Source of the DNA: Colwellia sp.
GTDB taxonomy: Bacteria; Pseudomonadota; Gammaproteobacteria; Enterobacterales; Alteromonadaceae
Assembly: GCA_003521815.1 (NCBI GenBank)
Contig: DPHE01000036.1
Span: 15,933-46,068 of the forward strand
Length of the DNA: 30,136 nucleotides
Direction: 5' to 3'
The notes beneath the pieces were generated by a model. The model saw nothing but the letters and a program-made list of their open reading frames with translations, had not been told where the DNA came from and did not search any database. The first letter of the stretch is position 1; the number at the start of each line of letters is the position of its first letter. The position numbers and the translations under genes were made by a program. Below, in pieces: positions 16,809-25,342 of the stretch.

Positions 16809-18185
16809 TTAGAAATAAATAGCGCTAATTTGGAATAATTTTTCAACGTCACCGATATAACGTTTGTTGACTAAAAATAAGATAACATGGTCTTCTTCAC
16901 ATATAAGGGTGTTGGAATGGGCAATTAATACTTCAGAGCCGCGCACAACCGCGCCGATAGTTGTACCAGGTGGTAGCGTGATGTTTTTGATTGTACGGCC
17001 AACTACTTTTGATGATTTTTCATCACCCTTGGCGACTATTTCAATTGCTTCAGCTGCACCACCTCGTAGGCTATAAACGTTATCGATACTACCGCGTCTA
17101 ACATGGGTTAATAATGCTGAAATAGTAGCTTGCTGTGGTGATATAGCAATATCGATAGCGCCACCATGGACTAGCTCTATATATGCATCACGCTGAATAA
17201 GTACCATAGTTTTACGCACACCAAGCTTTTTCGCCAGTAGTGATGACATTATATTAGCTTCATCATCATTGGTAACGGCAATAAAAACATCAAATTGGTC
17301 AATGTTTTCTTCGGTCAGTAGCTCTATGTCAGATGAGTCACCATTGAAAACAAGTGTATGATTTAGTTCAGATGTTAATTGCGCAGCGCGTTCTGGTGAG
17401 CGTTCTATTAATTTTACTTGATGGTTTTTTTCTAAGATTCGCGCAAGTCCTGCGCCTATATTACCACCGCCAACAACCATAATACGTTTATAAGCCGATT
17501 CTAATTTTTGTAGTTCGTTCATTACTGCGCGTATGTGAATACTCGCAGCAATAAAAAACACCTCATCATCTGCTTCTATGACAGTAGTACCTAAAGGACG
17601 AATCGGTTTGCCGTTACGATAAATAGCCGCAACACGGGTATCAATATTTGGAATATGATCTCTTAACGTTGATAAGGCGTGCCCGACGAGTAAACCACCA
17701 TAATATGCTTTAACCGCAACTAAACTGACTTTTCCTTGAGCAAACTCTAATACTTGTAATGCACCTGGATAGTCTATTAGGCGGACAATATCGCGGGTAA
17801 CTAACTCTTCTGGAGCAATGATATGATCAACGGGAATATGGTGTTTATGAAATAACTGTTGTGAGTATTTTAATACTTGATTGGAGCGAATTCGGGCAAT
17901 TTTTTTATGGGTATTAAATAAAGAAGAACAAATTTGGCAGGTAATCATATTGGTTGCATCATCTGAGGTTACCGCTATAACCATATCCGCATCTTCAGCA
18001 CCGGCACTTTTAAGCACCTCAGGATGACAACCTTGGCCAGTAACAACTTTTAAGTCCATCTTATCTTGGAGGTCGCGAAGCCTTTCTCCGTCAATATCAA
18101 CAACCGAAATTTCGTTATTTTCACCAACAAGGTTTTCCGCTAAAGTAGCACCTACTTGACCAGCACCTACTATAATTATTTTCAT
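16809..18185 (-). CDS. trkA: Trk system potassium uptake regulator TrkA
   Basis: TrkA is the cytoplasmic ring-forming subunit that gates TrkH in response to nucleotides. It is a tandem of two RCK modules: the first Rossmann domain begins MKIIIVGAGQVGATLAENL, the second has RIMVVGGGNIGAGLARILE near residue 230, and each is followed by a C-terminal RCK domain (EVFFIAAS and HVILFLVNKRYI). I start at the second ATG, 18185, not at 18197: it gives 458 residues, equal to E. coli, begins with the conserved MKII, and has a GAG seven bases upstream. The alternative would add MRIN. It is the last gene of def-fmt-rsmB-trkA and faces trkH. Confidence 0.95.
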   Translation of the reverse strand: MKIIIVGAGQVGATLAENLVGENNEISVVDIDGERLRDLQDKMDLKVVTGQGCHPEVLKSAGAEDADMVIAVTSDDATNMITCQICSSLFNTHKKIARIRSNQVLKYSQQLFHKHHIPVDHIIAPEELVTRDIVRLIDYPGALQVLEFAQGKVSLVAVKAYYGGLLVGHALSTLRDHIPNIDTRVAAIYRNGKPIRPLGTTVIEADDEVFFIAASIHIRAVMNELQKLESAYKRIMVVGGGNIGAGLARILEKNHQVKLIERSPERAAQLTSELNHTLVFNGDSSDIELLTEENIDQFDVFIAVTNDDEANIMSSLLAKKLGVRKTMVLIQRDAYIELVHGGAIDIAISPQQATISALLTHVRRGSIDNVYSLRGGAAEAIEIVAKGDEKSSKVVGRTIKNITLPPGTTIGAVVRGSEVLIAHSNTLICEEDHVILFLVNKRYIGDVEKLFQISAIYF

Positions 18186-18208
18186 ATTTATTCTCATGGA
18201 TGAACTTT

Positions 18209-18234
18209 ACCCTCGTGGTTACTGAATTGAGGGT
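18209..18234 (-). promoter_or_regulatory. Hairpin in the rsmB-trkA intergenic leader
   Basis: On the minus strand ACCCTC (18234-18229) pairs with GAGGGT (18214-18209) across a 14-base loop. The 3' arm holds a purine-rich GAGGG upstream of the trkA start codons. There is no T-run, so it is not an intrinsic terminator. It could affect trkA translation; this is inference. Confidence 0.3.
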
Positions 18235-18244
18235 GGATAATTTA

Positions 18245-19594
18245 TTATAATATTTTTTTTAATAGTTTGGCGTAATAAAAACCATCCATATTATTTTCTC
18301 CTGGCAATAATTGCCAACCGACAATGTTTTTGTCTGGCGTGTCGTTACCGTCAATATTGACTGACTCAGCATCAGTATTCTTTTCAATGAAATTTTGTAT
18401 TTGCTCACTGTTTTCTTGCGGTAAAATACTACAAGTTGCATAAAGTAAAGTACCACCAGGTTTAAGCAAAGACCATGTTTCTTTTAGTATTTGCTGCTGA
18501 AGTGTTACTAATGCATCAATGTCGCTGGCTTTACGTAACCATTTTATGTCAGGATGGCGTCGAATAACACCGGTTCCAGAGCAGGGAGCATCTAATAAAA
18601 TACGGTCAAACTGTTGTCCGTCCCACCAGGTCTTTGAGTTGGCAGCATCAGCGGTAATAACCTTAGCTTTTAATCCTAAACGATCTAGGTTTTCTTCTAC
18701 TCTAACTAAGCGGCCCGCTTCAACATCAATGGCAGTCATTGATGCTATTTCAGATGTTTGCTCTAAAATATGACATGTTTTTCCACCGGGTGCAGCACAA
18801 CAATCTAGTACTATGTCGCCATGTTGACAATTAAGCAGTCGAGCGGCTTCTTGAGCAGCGCCATCTTGAACTGAAATCCAACCCTGCTCAAAACCGGGTA
18901 ACTTAGTCACATCAGTGGGGCGAGTGAGCTCAATGGCATGACTTAATGGATCCATAGTATTAACGTCTATTTCTGCTGTCGCTAATAAATTTTGATACTC
19001 AGTGCTCGTGTGATGTCGTTGGTTAACTCGTAACCACATAGGTGGTTTTTGTTGATTGGCTTCTAGAATTTGTTGCCATTTTATGGGGTAGGCTTTCTGT
19101 GTTTTTTTAATAAACCAACTCGGATGGTTGTACTTTATTGAGGTCGGCAGAGTTTTTTGTTTATGTGGTGTAGTATTTTCACTAGTGCGGACAAAATTTC
19201 GTAAGACACCATTAACCAATGCTTTCATTTGACGGTTTTTTAAAGCGCCAGTAGCAGCGACGGTTTCACTAACAGCTGCGTGATCAGGAATACGCATATA
19301 CTTAATTTGATATACACCTACCAACAACAAAAAGTGAAATACACGTTGTTTACCCGTCAACGGTTTTTGCATTAATGCACGGACATCATGCTCTAATTCA
19401 GGTAAATATCGCAGAACGCCATAGCAAATTTCTTGTAATAAGCCTTTATCTTTTAAGGCGGCTTTATCCTGTTGTTTGGGTAATTCATCACTAAGGCTTC
19501 GTCCCTGGTCAATTACGCTATAACAACACTTCGCAGCTAGTGCGCGAATATTGATAAGTTTTTGTTTATCTATTTGAGTAGTTTTAGTTGTCAT
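18245..19594 (-). CDS. rsmB: 16S rRNA m5C967 methyltransferase RsmB
   Basis: RsmB (Sun, Fmu) methylates C967 of 16S rRNA using SAM. An N-terminal NusB-like RNA-binding domain (about residues 10-150, with LLQEICYGVLRYL and AAVSETVAATGALKNRQMKALVNGVLRN) is followed by the methyltransferase domain with the SAM loop DCCAAPGGKTCH, the catalytic block LLDAPCSGTGVIRRHPDIKW and the second cysteine block ATCSILPQEN. It has 449 residues, slightly longer than E. coli (429), with variable stretches near the middle and the C-terminus. Its ATG directly abuts the fmt TAA (TAAATG), so translation is coupled. Part of def-fmt-rsmB-trkA. Confidence 0.95.
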   Translation of the reverse strand: MTTKTTQIDKQKLINIRALAAKCCYSVIDQGRSLSDELPKQQDKAALKDKGLLQEICYGVLRYLPELEHDVRALMQKPLTGKQRVFHFLLLVGVYQIKYMRIPDHAAVSETVAATGALKNRQMKALVNGVLRNFVRTSENTTPHKQKTLPTSIKYNHPSWFIKKTQKAYPIKWQQILEANQQKPPMWLRVNQRHHTSTEYQNLLATAEIDVNTMDPLSHAIELTRPTDVTKLPGFEQGWISVQDGAAQEAARLLNCQHGDIVLDCCAAPGGKTCHILEQTSEIASMTAIDVEAGRLVRVEENLDRLGLKAKVITADAANSKTWWDGQQFDRILLDAPCSGTGVIRRHPDIKWLRKASDIDALVTLQQQILKETWSLLKPGGTLLYATCSILPQENSEQIQNFIEKNTDAESVNIDGNDTPDKNIVGWQLLPGENNMDGFYYAKLLKKIL

Positions 19595-20623
19595 TTAATT
19601 CACTATGCCGTTAATGTGAGTGCCTACTTTAAACCAATCAGCACGACCATTAATAATATCTTTTACAGGTAGCGCTTTTTTACCAGGTAGTTGCAGTATT
19701 TCTAAACAAATAGCGCCATTTGCTGTGGCGACTACAATACCACTTTTATCTACAGAAATAATGGTGCCAATAGGTTTGTTACTGTCTTCATTTTGTACTG
19801 AAGCTTGCAATATGCGAATTTTGTGTTGTTTATCTACGGTATTATTTTTAGTCTTAGCTTCAGTGAGAGTAAATTGTGCTACAGGCCAAGGAATATAAGC
19901 ACGAACTTTTCTATCTAATTCGCAGGCGCTTAATTGCCAATTTAATTCGGCTTCGGCTTTATCAAGTTTATGTGCGTATGTGGCTAGAGTATTATCTTGG
20001 CTAGTATTATGTTCATTAGCGTTATAATTATCTTGCGCCATTAAAGCTAAAGTATCAACTAATGCTATTGGCCCAAGTAAAGCTAATTTTTTATAAAGAT
20101 TCGCACTTGTGTCTGTGTACTCAATAAGACATTCGGCAGTTAAGATCATATCACCGGTATCTAAACCTTTATCCATTTGCATAATAGTAACACCCGTTTT
20201 TTCATCCCCCGCTTCTAATGAACGTTGAATTGGTGCAGCTCCTCGCCATTTTGGCAATAATGAACCATGCACATTAATACATCCTAAACGTGGGGAATTT
20301 AATATGGCTTCAGGTAACAGTAAACCATAAGCAACCACCACCATAATATCGGCATTATATTGGGTTAAATTTTGTTGGTCGTTAATATCTTTAAAATTAA
20401 TGGGTTGCTCAACAGGGATATTGTGTTCAAGTGCTAATAATTTAGTTGCACAGCTGGTAAGTTTTTTACCTCTCCCCGCCGGTTTGTCAGGTGGGCAATA
20501 AACAGCAACTATGTTGTGTTGACTATTAATCAGTGCAGCTAAATGTTGGGCAGCAAAATCGGGTGTGCCGGCAAAAATAATATTTAGGGTGGTTTTTAGA
20601 GAATTAGACATAGATTTAAGCAT
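19595..20623 (-). CDS. fmt: Methionyl-tRNA formyltransferase
   Basis: Fmt formylates the amino group of Met-tRNAfMet with 10-formyl-THF for translation initiation. Features: IIFAGTPDFAAQHL at the start of the Rossmann-like domain, the active-site block GCINVHGSLLPKWRGAAP with Asn117 and His119, the catalytic Asp155 in MDKGLDTGD, and the C-terminal OB-like domain with VRAYIPWPVAQF. The start is uncertain: the ATG at 20623 overlaps the end of def by eight bases, while the ATG at 20611 gives MSNSLKTTLNIIFAGT, closer to E. coli MSESLRIIFAGT, with the AGGA then further away. I keep 20623; 342 residues against 315 in E. coli, most of the excess being an insertion in the linker region around residues 180-200 and 260-275. 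Confidence 0.94.
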   Translation of the reverse strand: MLKSMSNSLKTTLNIIFAGTPDFAAQHLAALINSQHNIVAVYCPPDKPAGRGKKLTSCATKLLALEHNIPVEQPINFKDINDQQNLTQYNADIMVVVAYGLLLPEAILNSPRLGCINVHGSLLPKWRGAAPIQRSLEAGDEKTGVTIMQMDKGLDTGDMILTAECLIEYTDTSANLYKKLALLGPIALVDTLALMAQDNYNANEHNTSQDNTLATYAHKLDKAEAELNWQLSACELDRKVRAYIPWPVAQFTLTEAKTKNNTVDKQHKIRILQASVQNEDSNKPIGTIISVDKSGIVVATANGAICLEILQLPGKKALPVKDIINGRADWFKVGTHINGIVN

Positions 20624-21131
20624 TATCCTTGTCTAATTTTGCTTTTTTTTCTAACTTGGTTTTAATGCGTTGCCGCTTTAATGGTGATAAATAATCAACG
20701 AATAAAATACCATTTAAATGATCAAGCTCGTGCTGAATACAAATGCTCAATAGTTCTTCACCATCAAGGGTAAATTCTTTCCCGTCACGGTCTAGAGCCT
20801 TTACGGTACAAGTTGTGTGGCGATCTACTTTGGCGTAAACCCCAGGAACAGATAAACATCCCTCTTCATTAATCAAGGTTTCATCGCTTTTAGCAATTAT
20901 TTCTGGATTAATTAGTACAAGAGGTTGATCGTTGTTTTCAGAAACATCCATAACAACGATTCGTTGATGGATATCCACTTGGGTCGCCGCAAGACCAACA
21001 CCTTTTTCATCATACATGGTTATCAACATATCATCTATAATGATTGAGGTAGCTTTAGTAATTTCAGTTACAAGGCTAGCCTTTGTTTTTAAACGGGGAT
21101 CGGGAAAACGTAATACAGTTAAAATAGTCAT
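20616..21131 (-). CDS. def: Peptide deformylase
   Basis: Def is the Fe2+ metallopeptidase that removes the formyl group from new proteins. All three family motifs are present: GVGLAATQ (residues 44-51), EEGCLSVPG (89-97, metal ligand Cys92) and QHELDHLNG (133-141, His134, catalytic Glu135, His138). It has 171 residues, as expected (169 in E. coli), with a lysine-rich C-terminus. It is the first gene of def-fmt-rsmB-trkA and functionally paired with fmt: one adds and the other removes formyl groups. The 127 bases upstream are shared with the divergent LysM gene and should contain both promoters. Confidence 0.96.
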   Translation of the reverse strand: MTILTVLRFPDPRLKTKASLVTEITKATSIIIDDMLITMYDEKGVGLAATQVDIHQRIVVMDVSENNDQPLVLINPEIIAKSDETLINEEGCLSVPGVYAKVDRHTTCTVKALDRDGKEFTLDGEELLSICIQHELDHLNGILFVDYLSPLKRQRIKTKLEKKAKLDKDNA

Positions 21132-21258
21132 AGTCTTATAAGCGCTTGTTAAAAGAATTAGCGATAATTCTGTTAGAGTGTTATGTTTATTATTATAGCA
21201 ATTAATAATACTGTATTTCTATAACAGTGAATAAAATCATGATTCAGGGACGAAATAC

Positions 21259-22356
21259 ATGCTAAAAAAAATAATTCTAATACTTTCTTTATCCACCTGT
21301 TCTTTAATTTCATTGGCAGATCAGTTAAAAATTAATGATGATGCACCTAAAATCCACGTTGTCGTTAAAGGAGATACCCTATGGGATATTTCTGCTATTT
21401 TTTTAGAGCAGCCATGGTTTTGGCCTAAATTATGGCGTTTAAATCCTGAAATCAACAACCCTCACTTAATATATCCGGGTGATATTATAATGTTAGTTTT
21501 TGATGAAAAAGGGGAGCCTATGTTGTTGCTACAGCCAGTAAAAGCAAGTTATAAATGGTCGCCAAAAATACGCCAAACAAGTAAGGGTAATAAAGCAATT
21601 AGGTTGTTACCATTAGAAGTGATAGCCCCATTTATTAAATACGAACATTTATTTAGTGCAGAACAACTTGAAAAATTACCTTATGTTATTGGTAGCGACG
21701 AAGGATATAATTCGAGTATTAATGGCTTTAAGGTTTATATTAATAAAGAGTTAGAGTTGGCAAAAACCTATGCTATTTATCATAAAAGAGAGGAAGTAAT
21801 TGATCCTGAAACTACTGATTTTTTGGGGTTTTATGTTGATTTAGTGGCAACAGGTCAAGTACTTCGTACGGGTAATAAGAATGAAAAAGAACCAGCAACA
21901 CTCAAAGTCTCTACTGCAAAACGTGACATACGCGCAGGCGATTTTATTGTGCCTGTACATGAGGGGCAAATGTACCCTTCGGTATTGACGATGAAAGCCG
22001 CGGATAAATCATTGCGTGGAACTATTATTAAAGCGTCTAGTAATGGTCGTGAGTTTGGTAAGTTAGAAGTTGTTATTGTTAATCGAGGCACTGAACATCA
22101 GGTAACTGTTGGCGATGTTATGGCAATAAAACGCTCAAGCCCAAGTATTGTAGATACAAGTAGAGGTCCAAAATATGTCATGGAGACACTAGGTTGGAAC
22201 CGATTGTTAACATCGAATGGTGCAAATTATAAAATGCCAGAAGAGCGTTTAGGTGAGTTAATCGTGTTTAAAGTTTATCAGAAAGCAAGTATGGCACTGA
22301 TTTTGCGCACTGAAAAACCTGCGCGTCTACAAGATGTGGTAACCGCACCAGAATAA
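21259..22356 (+). CDS. Secreted LysM-domain protein
   Basis: A signal peptide (residues 1-20, MLKKIILILSLSTCSLISLA) is followed by one LysM domain (about 34-80) with VVKGDTLWDISAIFL, the aromatic PWFWPKLWRLNPEINNPHLIYPGD and IIML, the classic peptidoglycan-binding fold. The remaining roughly 280 residues form a conserved but functionally unassigned beta-rich region with GEL and RDIRAGDF segments. It is therefore exported and probably bound to murein. In many gammaproteobacteria and pseudomonads a LysM protein of this type lies between def and dprA, as here. The spacing to dprA is 33 bases, with a GGGAGGAG ribosome binding site for dprA. I recognise no catalytic domain; its job is unknown. Confidence 0.9.
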   Translation: MLKKIILILSLSTCSLISLADQLKINDDAPKIHVVVKGDTLWDISAIFLEQPWFWPKLWRLNPEINNPHLIYPGDIIMLVFDEKGEPMLLLQPVKASYKWSPKIRQTSKGNKAIRLLPLEVIAPFIKYEHLFSAEQLEKLPYVIGSDEGYNSSINGFKVYINKELELAKTYAIYHKREEVIDPETTDFLGFYVDLVATGQVLRTGNKNEKEPATLKVSTAKRDIRAGDFIVPVHEGQMYPSVLTMKAADKSLRGTIIKASSNGREFGKLEVVIVNRGTEHQVTVGDVMAIKRSSPSIVDTSRGPKYVMETLGWNRLLTSNGANYKMPEERLGELIVFKVYQKASMALILRTEKPARLQDVVTAPE

Positions 22357-22389
22357 GTACCCGTATATATAGTCTTAGGGAGGAGACAA

Positions 22390-23517
22390 ATGAAAAAAAC
22401 CAATATTCATTACTGGCTAGCACTAAAACTTGTTCCTCGTTTAGCCACCCATAAAAAATTAGCGCTTGTTGATACTTACGGGCTAGCAGCACTTTTTTCT
22501 TTATCATCATTATCACCATTAACTTCAGCAAATAACTTAACACCTAAACATTTAGCTGCATTTAACCAACCCAATTGGTTACTCATCGATGAGATTATTA
22601 ACAAAAGTTATCATTGTAACAGTGAAATAATAACTTTTGATGATCCCCTATACCCTTGTTTACTTAAAAAAATTTACGATCCACCCCTAGTTGTATTTAT
22701 AAAAGGTAATAAAAAATTATTAAATCAAAGTCAACTCGCTATTGTTGGTAGTCGTTCGGCTACTATAAGTGGCCGTGAAACTGCTTTTAAATTAGCGCAA
22801 GAGTTGGGAGAAGGTGGCTTGGTTATTACTAGCGGTTTAGCTTTAGGTATTGATGCCGCGGCACATAAAGGAGCACTAACGTCTAATGCAAGTACTATTG
22901 CGGTAGTCGCTTCAGGGTTAGATAAAGTCTACCCAGCAAGACACCAGGCTTTAGCGAAGCAAATTATATCTCACCATGGTGCGATAATTAGTGAGTTTTT
23001 ACCCGGTACTTTGCCAAAAGCAGGACATTTTCCGAAAAGAAATCGTATCATTAGCGGCCTAAGCTTAGGTGTATTAGTCGTTGAAGCTGCGTTGAAAAGT
23101 GGTTCTTTAATTACAGCTCGTTGTGCATTAGAACAGAATCGAGATGTTTTTTCTATTCCTAGCGTTATTAATAATCCTCAGGCTAAGGGGTGCCACTGGT
23201 TAATTAAGCAAGGTGCTAAACTAGTGGAAGAAGTGGCCGATATAATAGAAGAGTTAACCTTTGAAAATCAACCTGACCGACACTTAAAGAATCAGGAAAA
23301 ATCACAAGGTGTTGTAAATAAAGATATTGTTCAAAAAATTCAAAATAAGAGCTTGTGTGTTGATGAATTGTTGGCTAGTGTGGGATTTGAAATTACTCCC
23401 GTGGATAAAGTCGTTTCTCGAAGTAAACTACCTATTGAGGAAGTGTTAACTCGGTTAACACTGTTAGAGCTTAGTGGTCTGGTGGTTGCGGTACCAGGTG
23501 GCTACCTTAGATTGTAG
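22390..23517 (+). CDS. dprA: DNA processing protein DprA (Smf)
   Basis: DprA binds incoming single-stranded DNA during natural transformation and loads RecA onto it; it is also widely kept in non-competent bacteria. The Rossmann-like core is plain: LAIVGSRSATISGR (residues 117-129), TSGLALGIDAAAHKGAL (147-163), VVASGLDKVYPARH, FPKRNRIISGLS and the block SGSLITARCALEQNRDVFSIP. An N-terminal helical segment and a C-terminal winged-helix segment (after about 310) complete the 375 residues, the same as E. coli Smf (374). A strong GGGAGGAG lies upstream. It is followed by smg after 30 bases, as in E. coli. Confidence 0.95.
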   Translation: MKKTNIHYWLALKLVPRLATHKKLALVDTYGLAALFSLSSLSPLTSANNLTPKHLAAFNQPNWLLIDEIINKSYHCNSEIITFDDPLYPCLLKKIYDPPLVVFIKGNKKLLNQSQLAIVGSRSATISGRETAFKLAQELGEGGLVITSGLALGIDAAAHKGALTSNASTIAVVASGLDKVYPARHQALAKQIISHHGAIISEFLPGTLPKAGHFPKRNRIISGLSLGVLVVEAALKSGSLITARCALEQNRDVFSIPSVINNPQAKGCHWLIKQGAKLVEEVADIIEELTFENQPDRHLKNQEKSQGVVNKDIVQKIQNKSLCVDELLASVGFEITPVDKVVSRSKLPIEEVLTRLTLLELSGLVVAVPGGYLRL

Positions 23518-23547
23518 TATTAACCATAGGTTTAAAAGAGGCTAGTT

Positions 23548-24021
23548 ATGTTTGATATATTGATGTATCTTTTTGAAAATTATATTCATAGTGAAGCTGA
23601 AGTAATGGTGGATCATGATATATTAACCGATGAGCTTACGCGTGCAGGCTTTCACCAGGATGAAATATATAAAGCACTTAATTGGCTAGAAAAGCTTGCT
23701 GCATTGAAAGATAGCGATGCGTACCCTTATGTAACTCGCATCGGCAATCAATCTTTCCGTATTTATACTGAAGATGAAATACAGCTACTTGATACAGAAA
23801 GTCGAGGCTTTATCTTGTTTTTAGAACAAGTGAATGTGCTTGATTTCACTACCCGTGAAATGGTCATTGACAGGGTGATGGAGCTCGATACCTCCCACTT
23901 CTCTATGGATGATTTGAAATGGGTAATATTGATGGTATTGTTCAATGTACCTGGCCAAGAAAATGCTTATTCACAAATGGAAGATCTTATTTTTGATGAT
24001 CAAGAAGGTCCATTGCACTAA
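23548..24021 (+). CDS. smg: Smg/DUF494 family protein
   Basis: This 157-residue acidic protein matches the Smg family (DUF494): MFDILMYLFENYIHSE at the start, a central ALNWLEKLA helix, FRIYTEDE, then LDTESRGFILFLEQ and VIDRVMELD near the C-terminus. The length equals E. coli Smg (157). Its function is not established; genetic context with dprA and the topoisomerase-like zinc-finger gene yrdD is conserved across gammaproteobacteria. AGAGGC about eight bases before the ATG serves as the ribosome binding site. It is likely co-transcribed with dprA, whereas yrdD, 103 bases downstream, probably has its own promoter. Confidence 0.92.
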   Translation: MFDILMYLFENYIHSEAEVMVDHDILTDELTRAGFHQDEIYKALNWLEKLAALKDSDAYPYVTRIGNQSFRIYTEDEIQLLDTESRGFILFLEQVNVLDFTTREMVIDRVMELDTSHFSMDDLKWVILMVLFNVPGQENAYSQMEDLIFDDQEGPLH

Positions 24022-24056
24022 GACACTCCATTAAACAATAGTTTTTTTAAGCAGAG

Positions 24057-24084
24057 TTGTGGCATAATATGTCACAATTATATT
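24057..24084 (+). promoter_or_regulatory. Near-palindrome and possible promoter upstream of yrdD
   Basis: A 21-base near-palindrome (24057-24077) has arms TTGTGgCAT and ATGtCACAA. TTGTGG (24057-24062) and TATATT (24079-24084) are 16 bases apart and could be -35 and -10 boxes, so the palindrome would overlap the promoter as an operator would. It does not fit CRP spacing (nine, not six, bases between TGTG and CACA arms). The assignment is inference. Confidence 0.35.
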
Positions 24085-24124
24085 TGTACTATATTGTTTA
24101 TTTAAACTAACCATAGCTTATTTT

Positions 24125-24730
24125 ATGTCTAATCTGCCTAATGCAAAGCAATTACCTTTAGATAACGAGAATCCATTGTTTTCTCGACATGAGCATGCGC
24201 TTGAGAAAGCTTATGAAGTGTGCCCTGAGTGTGGTTCTTATCTCATCATAAAACGGGGTAAGTCGGGTGCTTTTTTAAGTTGTTCTAACTATCCTAACTG
24301 TCAATATACGCGTTCGGTGATTGAACAAGAGCGAATCGAAGATAAGGTTTTACCCAATAGCGAATGTCCTCTCTGTACTCACCCATTAGCTGTAAAGCAA
24401 GGGCGATATGGTATGTTTATTGGTTGTACCAATTATCCACAATGTCATCATATTGAAGCGGAACAGCATCATGACGATATTGGTGTTAATTGCCCGTCTT
24501 GTCACAGCAAAGGTAAATTAGGCGCATTGAAAGAGAAAACAAATCGATTTGGTAAAACTTTTTTTTCGTGTGATCAGTACCCAAAATGTAAATATGTTTT
24601 AAATTACCCACCTGTCAAGCAAGTTTGCCCTGAATGTCAGTGGCCTATCTTGGTTAAAAGAAATATGGCTGGCGGAGAGGTAGTGATGTGCCCTCAAAAA
24701 AAATGTAATTATAAAAGTAAATCTTCGTAA
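24125..24730 (+). CDS. yrdD: Topoisomerase I-type zinc-finger protein YrdD
   Basis: The 201-residue protein consists of four tandem zinc-binding clusters like those at the C-terminus of topoisomerase I: Cys33/36 with 53/59, Cys81/84 with 101/107, Cys123/126 with 149/155, and Cys168/171 with 189/194. The first three end in the typical CxxYPxC pattern (SNYPNC, TNYPQC, DQYPKC); the last is diverged (CPQKKC). There is no topoisomerase catalytic domain. It probably binds single-stranded DNA; the exact role is unknown. The position between smg and the purE/tsaC/aroE genes matches the E. coli smg-yrdD-tsaC-aroE order, with purEK inserted. Confidence 0.92.
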   Translation: MSNLPNAKQLPLDNENPLFSRHEHALEKAYEVCPECGSYLIIKRGKSGAFLSCSNYPNCQYTRSVIEQERIEDKVLPNSECPLCTHPLAVKQGRYGMFIGCTNYPQCHHIEAEQHHDDIGVNCPSCHSKGKLGALKEKTNRFGKTFFSCDQYPKCKYVLNYPPVKQVCPECQWPILVKRNMAGGEVVMCPQKKCNYKSKSS

Positions 24731-24790
24731 ACTTTATTACTTTAACAATGAGCCGTTACTAGTTAAGTTTTATCTCACCGTAAACAAGGT

Positions 24791-24796
24791 TATAAT
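24791..24796 (+). promoter_or_regulatory. Possible -10 box for purEK
   Basis: A consensus TATAAT lies 56 bases before the purE start in the 121-base gap after yrdD. The -35 region is poor (around 24768-24773). I do not see a recognisable PurR operator. Motif match only. Confidence 0.4.
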
Positions 24797-24851
24797 ACTC
24801 CGCATAACGCCCTTAGTGGCATCCTAAAATTAAATATGAAAGGCTTTTAAC

Positions 24852-25334
24852 ATGACAGTAGGTATTATCATGGGTTCTAAGTCGGATTGGCCGACAATGA
24901 AACATACAACAGATATGCTTGATCTTCTTAATGTACCCTATGAAACTAAAGTAGTGTCGGCGCATAGAACGCCACATTTACTCGCTGAATATGCAGAAAG
25001 TGCAAAAGATCGTGGCCTAAAAGTTATTATTGCTGGCGCTGGTGGTGCTGCACACTTGCCAGGTATGGCCGCTGCTTTTACTAGCCTACCTGTTTTAGGG
25101 GTTCCTGTTCAGTCAAAAGTATTGAGTGGTAAAGATTCTTTATTATCTATTGTTCAAATGCCTAAAGGTATTGCTGTGGGCACATTAGCCATTGGCAACG
25201 CAGGGGCAGCAAATGCAGGCCTACTTGCGGCACAAATTATCGGTACTCATGATACGACAGTGATGGCAGCGATAGAAAAATTTAGAAAAGAACAAACTCA
25301 GAATATTCTTGATAATCCAAACCCAGCAGAATAG
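24852..25334 (+). CDS. purE: N5-carboxyaminoimidazole ribonucleotide mutase PurE
   Basis: PurE converts N5-CAIR to CAIR in de novo purine synthesis. It is a class I PurE: GIIMGSKSDWPTM at the N-terminus, the catalytic histidine in VSAHRTP, AGAGGAAHLPGMAAAFT, LPVLGVPVQS and the C-terminal GNAGAANAGLLAAQI. The 160 residues are normal. An AAAGG lies about nine bases before the ATG. It is followed by purK eight bases on, so the two successive enzymes are made together, with PurK supplying the unstable N5-CAIR. Confidence 0.96.
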   Translation: MTVGIIMGSKSDWPTMKHTTDMLDLLNVPYETKVVSAHRTPHLLAEYAESAKDRGLKVIIAGAGGAAHLPGMAAAFTSLPVLGVPVQSKVLSGKDSLLSIVQMPKGIAVGTLAIGNAGAANAGLLAAQIIGTHDTTVMAAIEKFRKEQTQNILDNPNPAE

Positions 25335-25342
25335 GTTATAAA

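Noticed and set aside
18232..18240. DnaA-box-like TTATCCACC on the minus strand before trkA
   Set aside because: One mismatch, isolated, in an operon interior; likely chance.
24433..24441. Perfect DnaA box TTATCCACA inside yrdD
   Set aside because: Single 9-mer in coding sequence (part of the codons for NYPQ) far from the dnaA region; expected by chance at about this frequency and no cluster around it.
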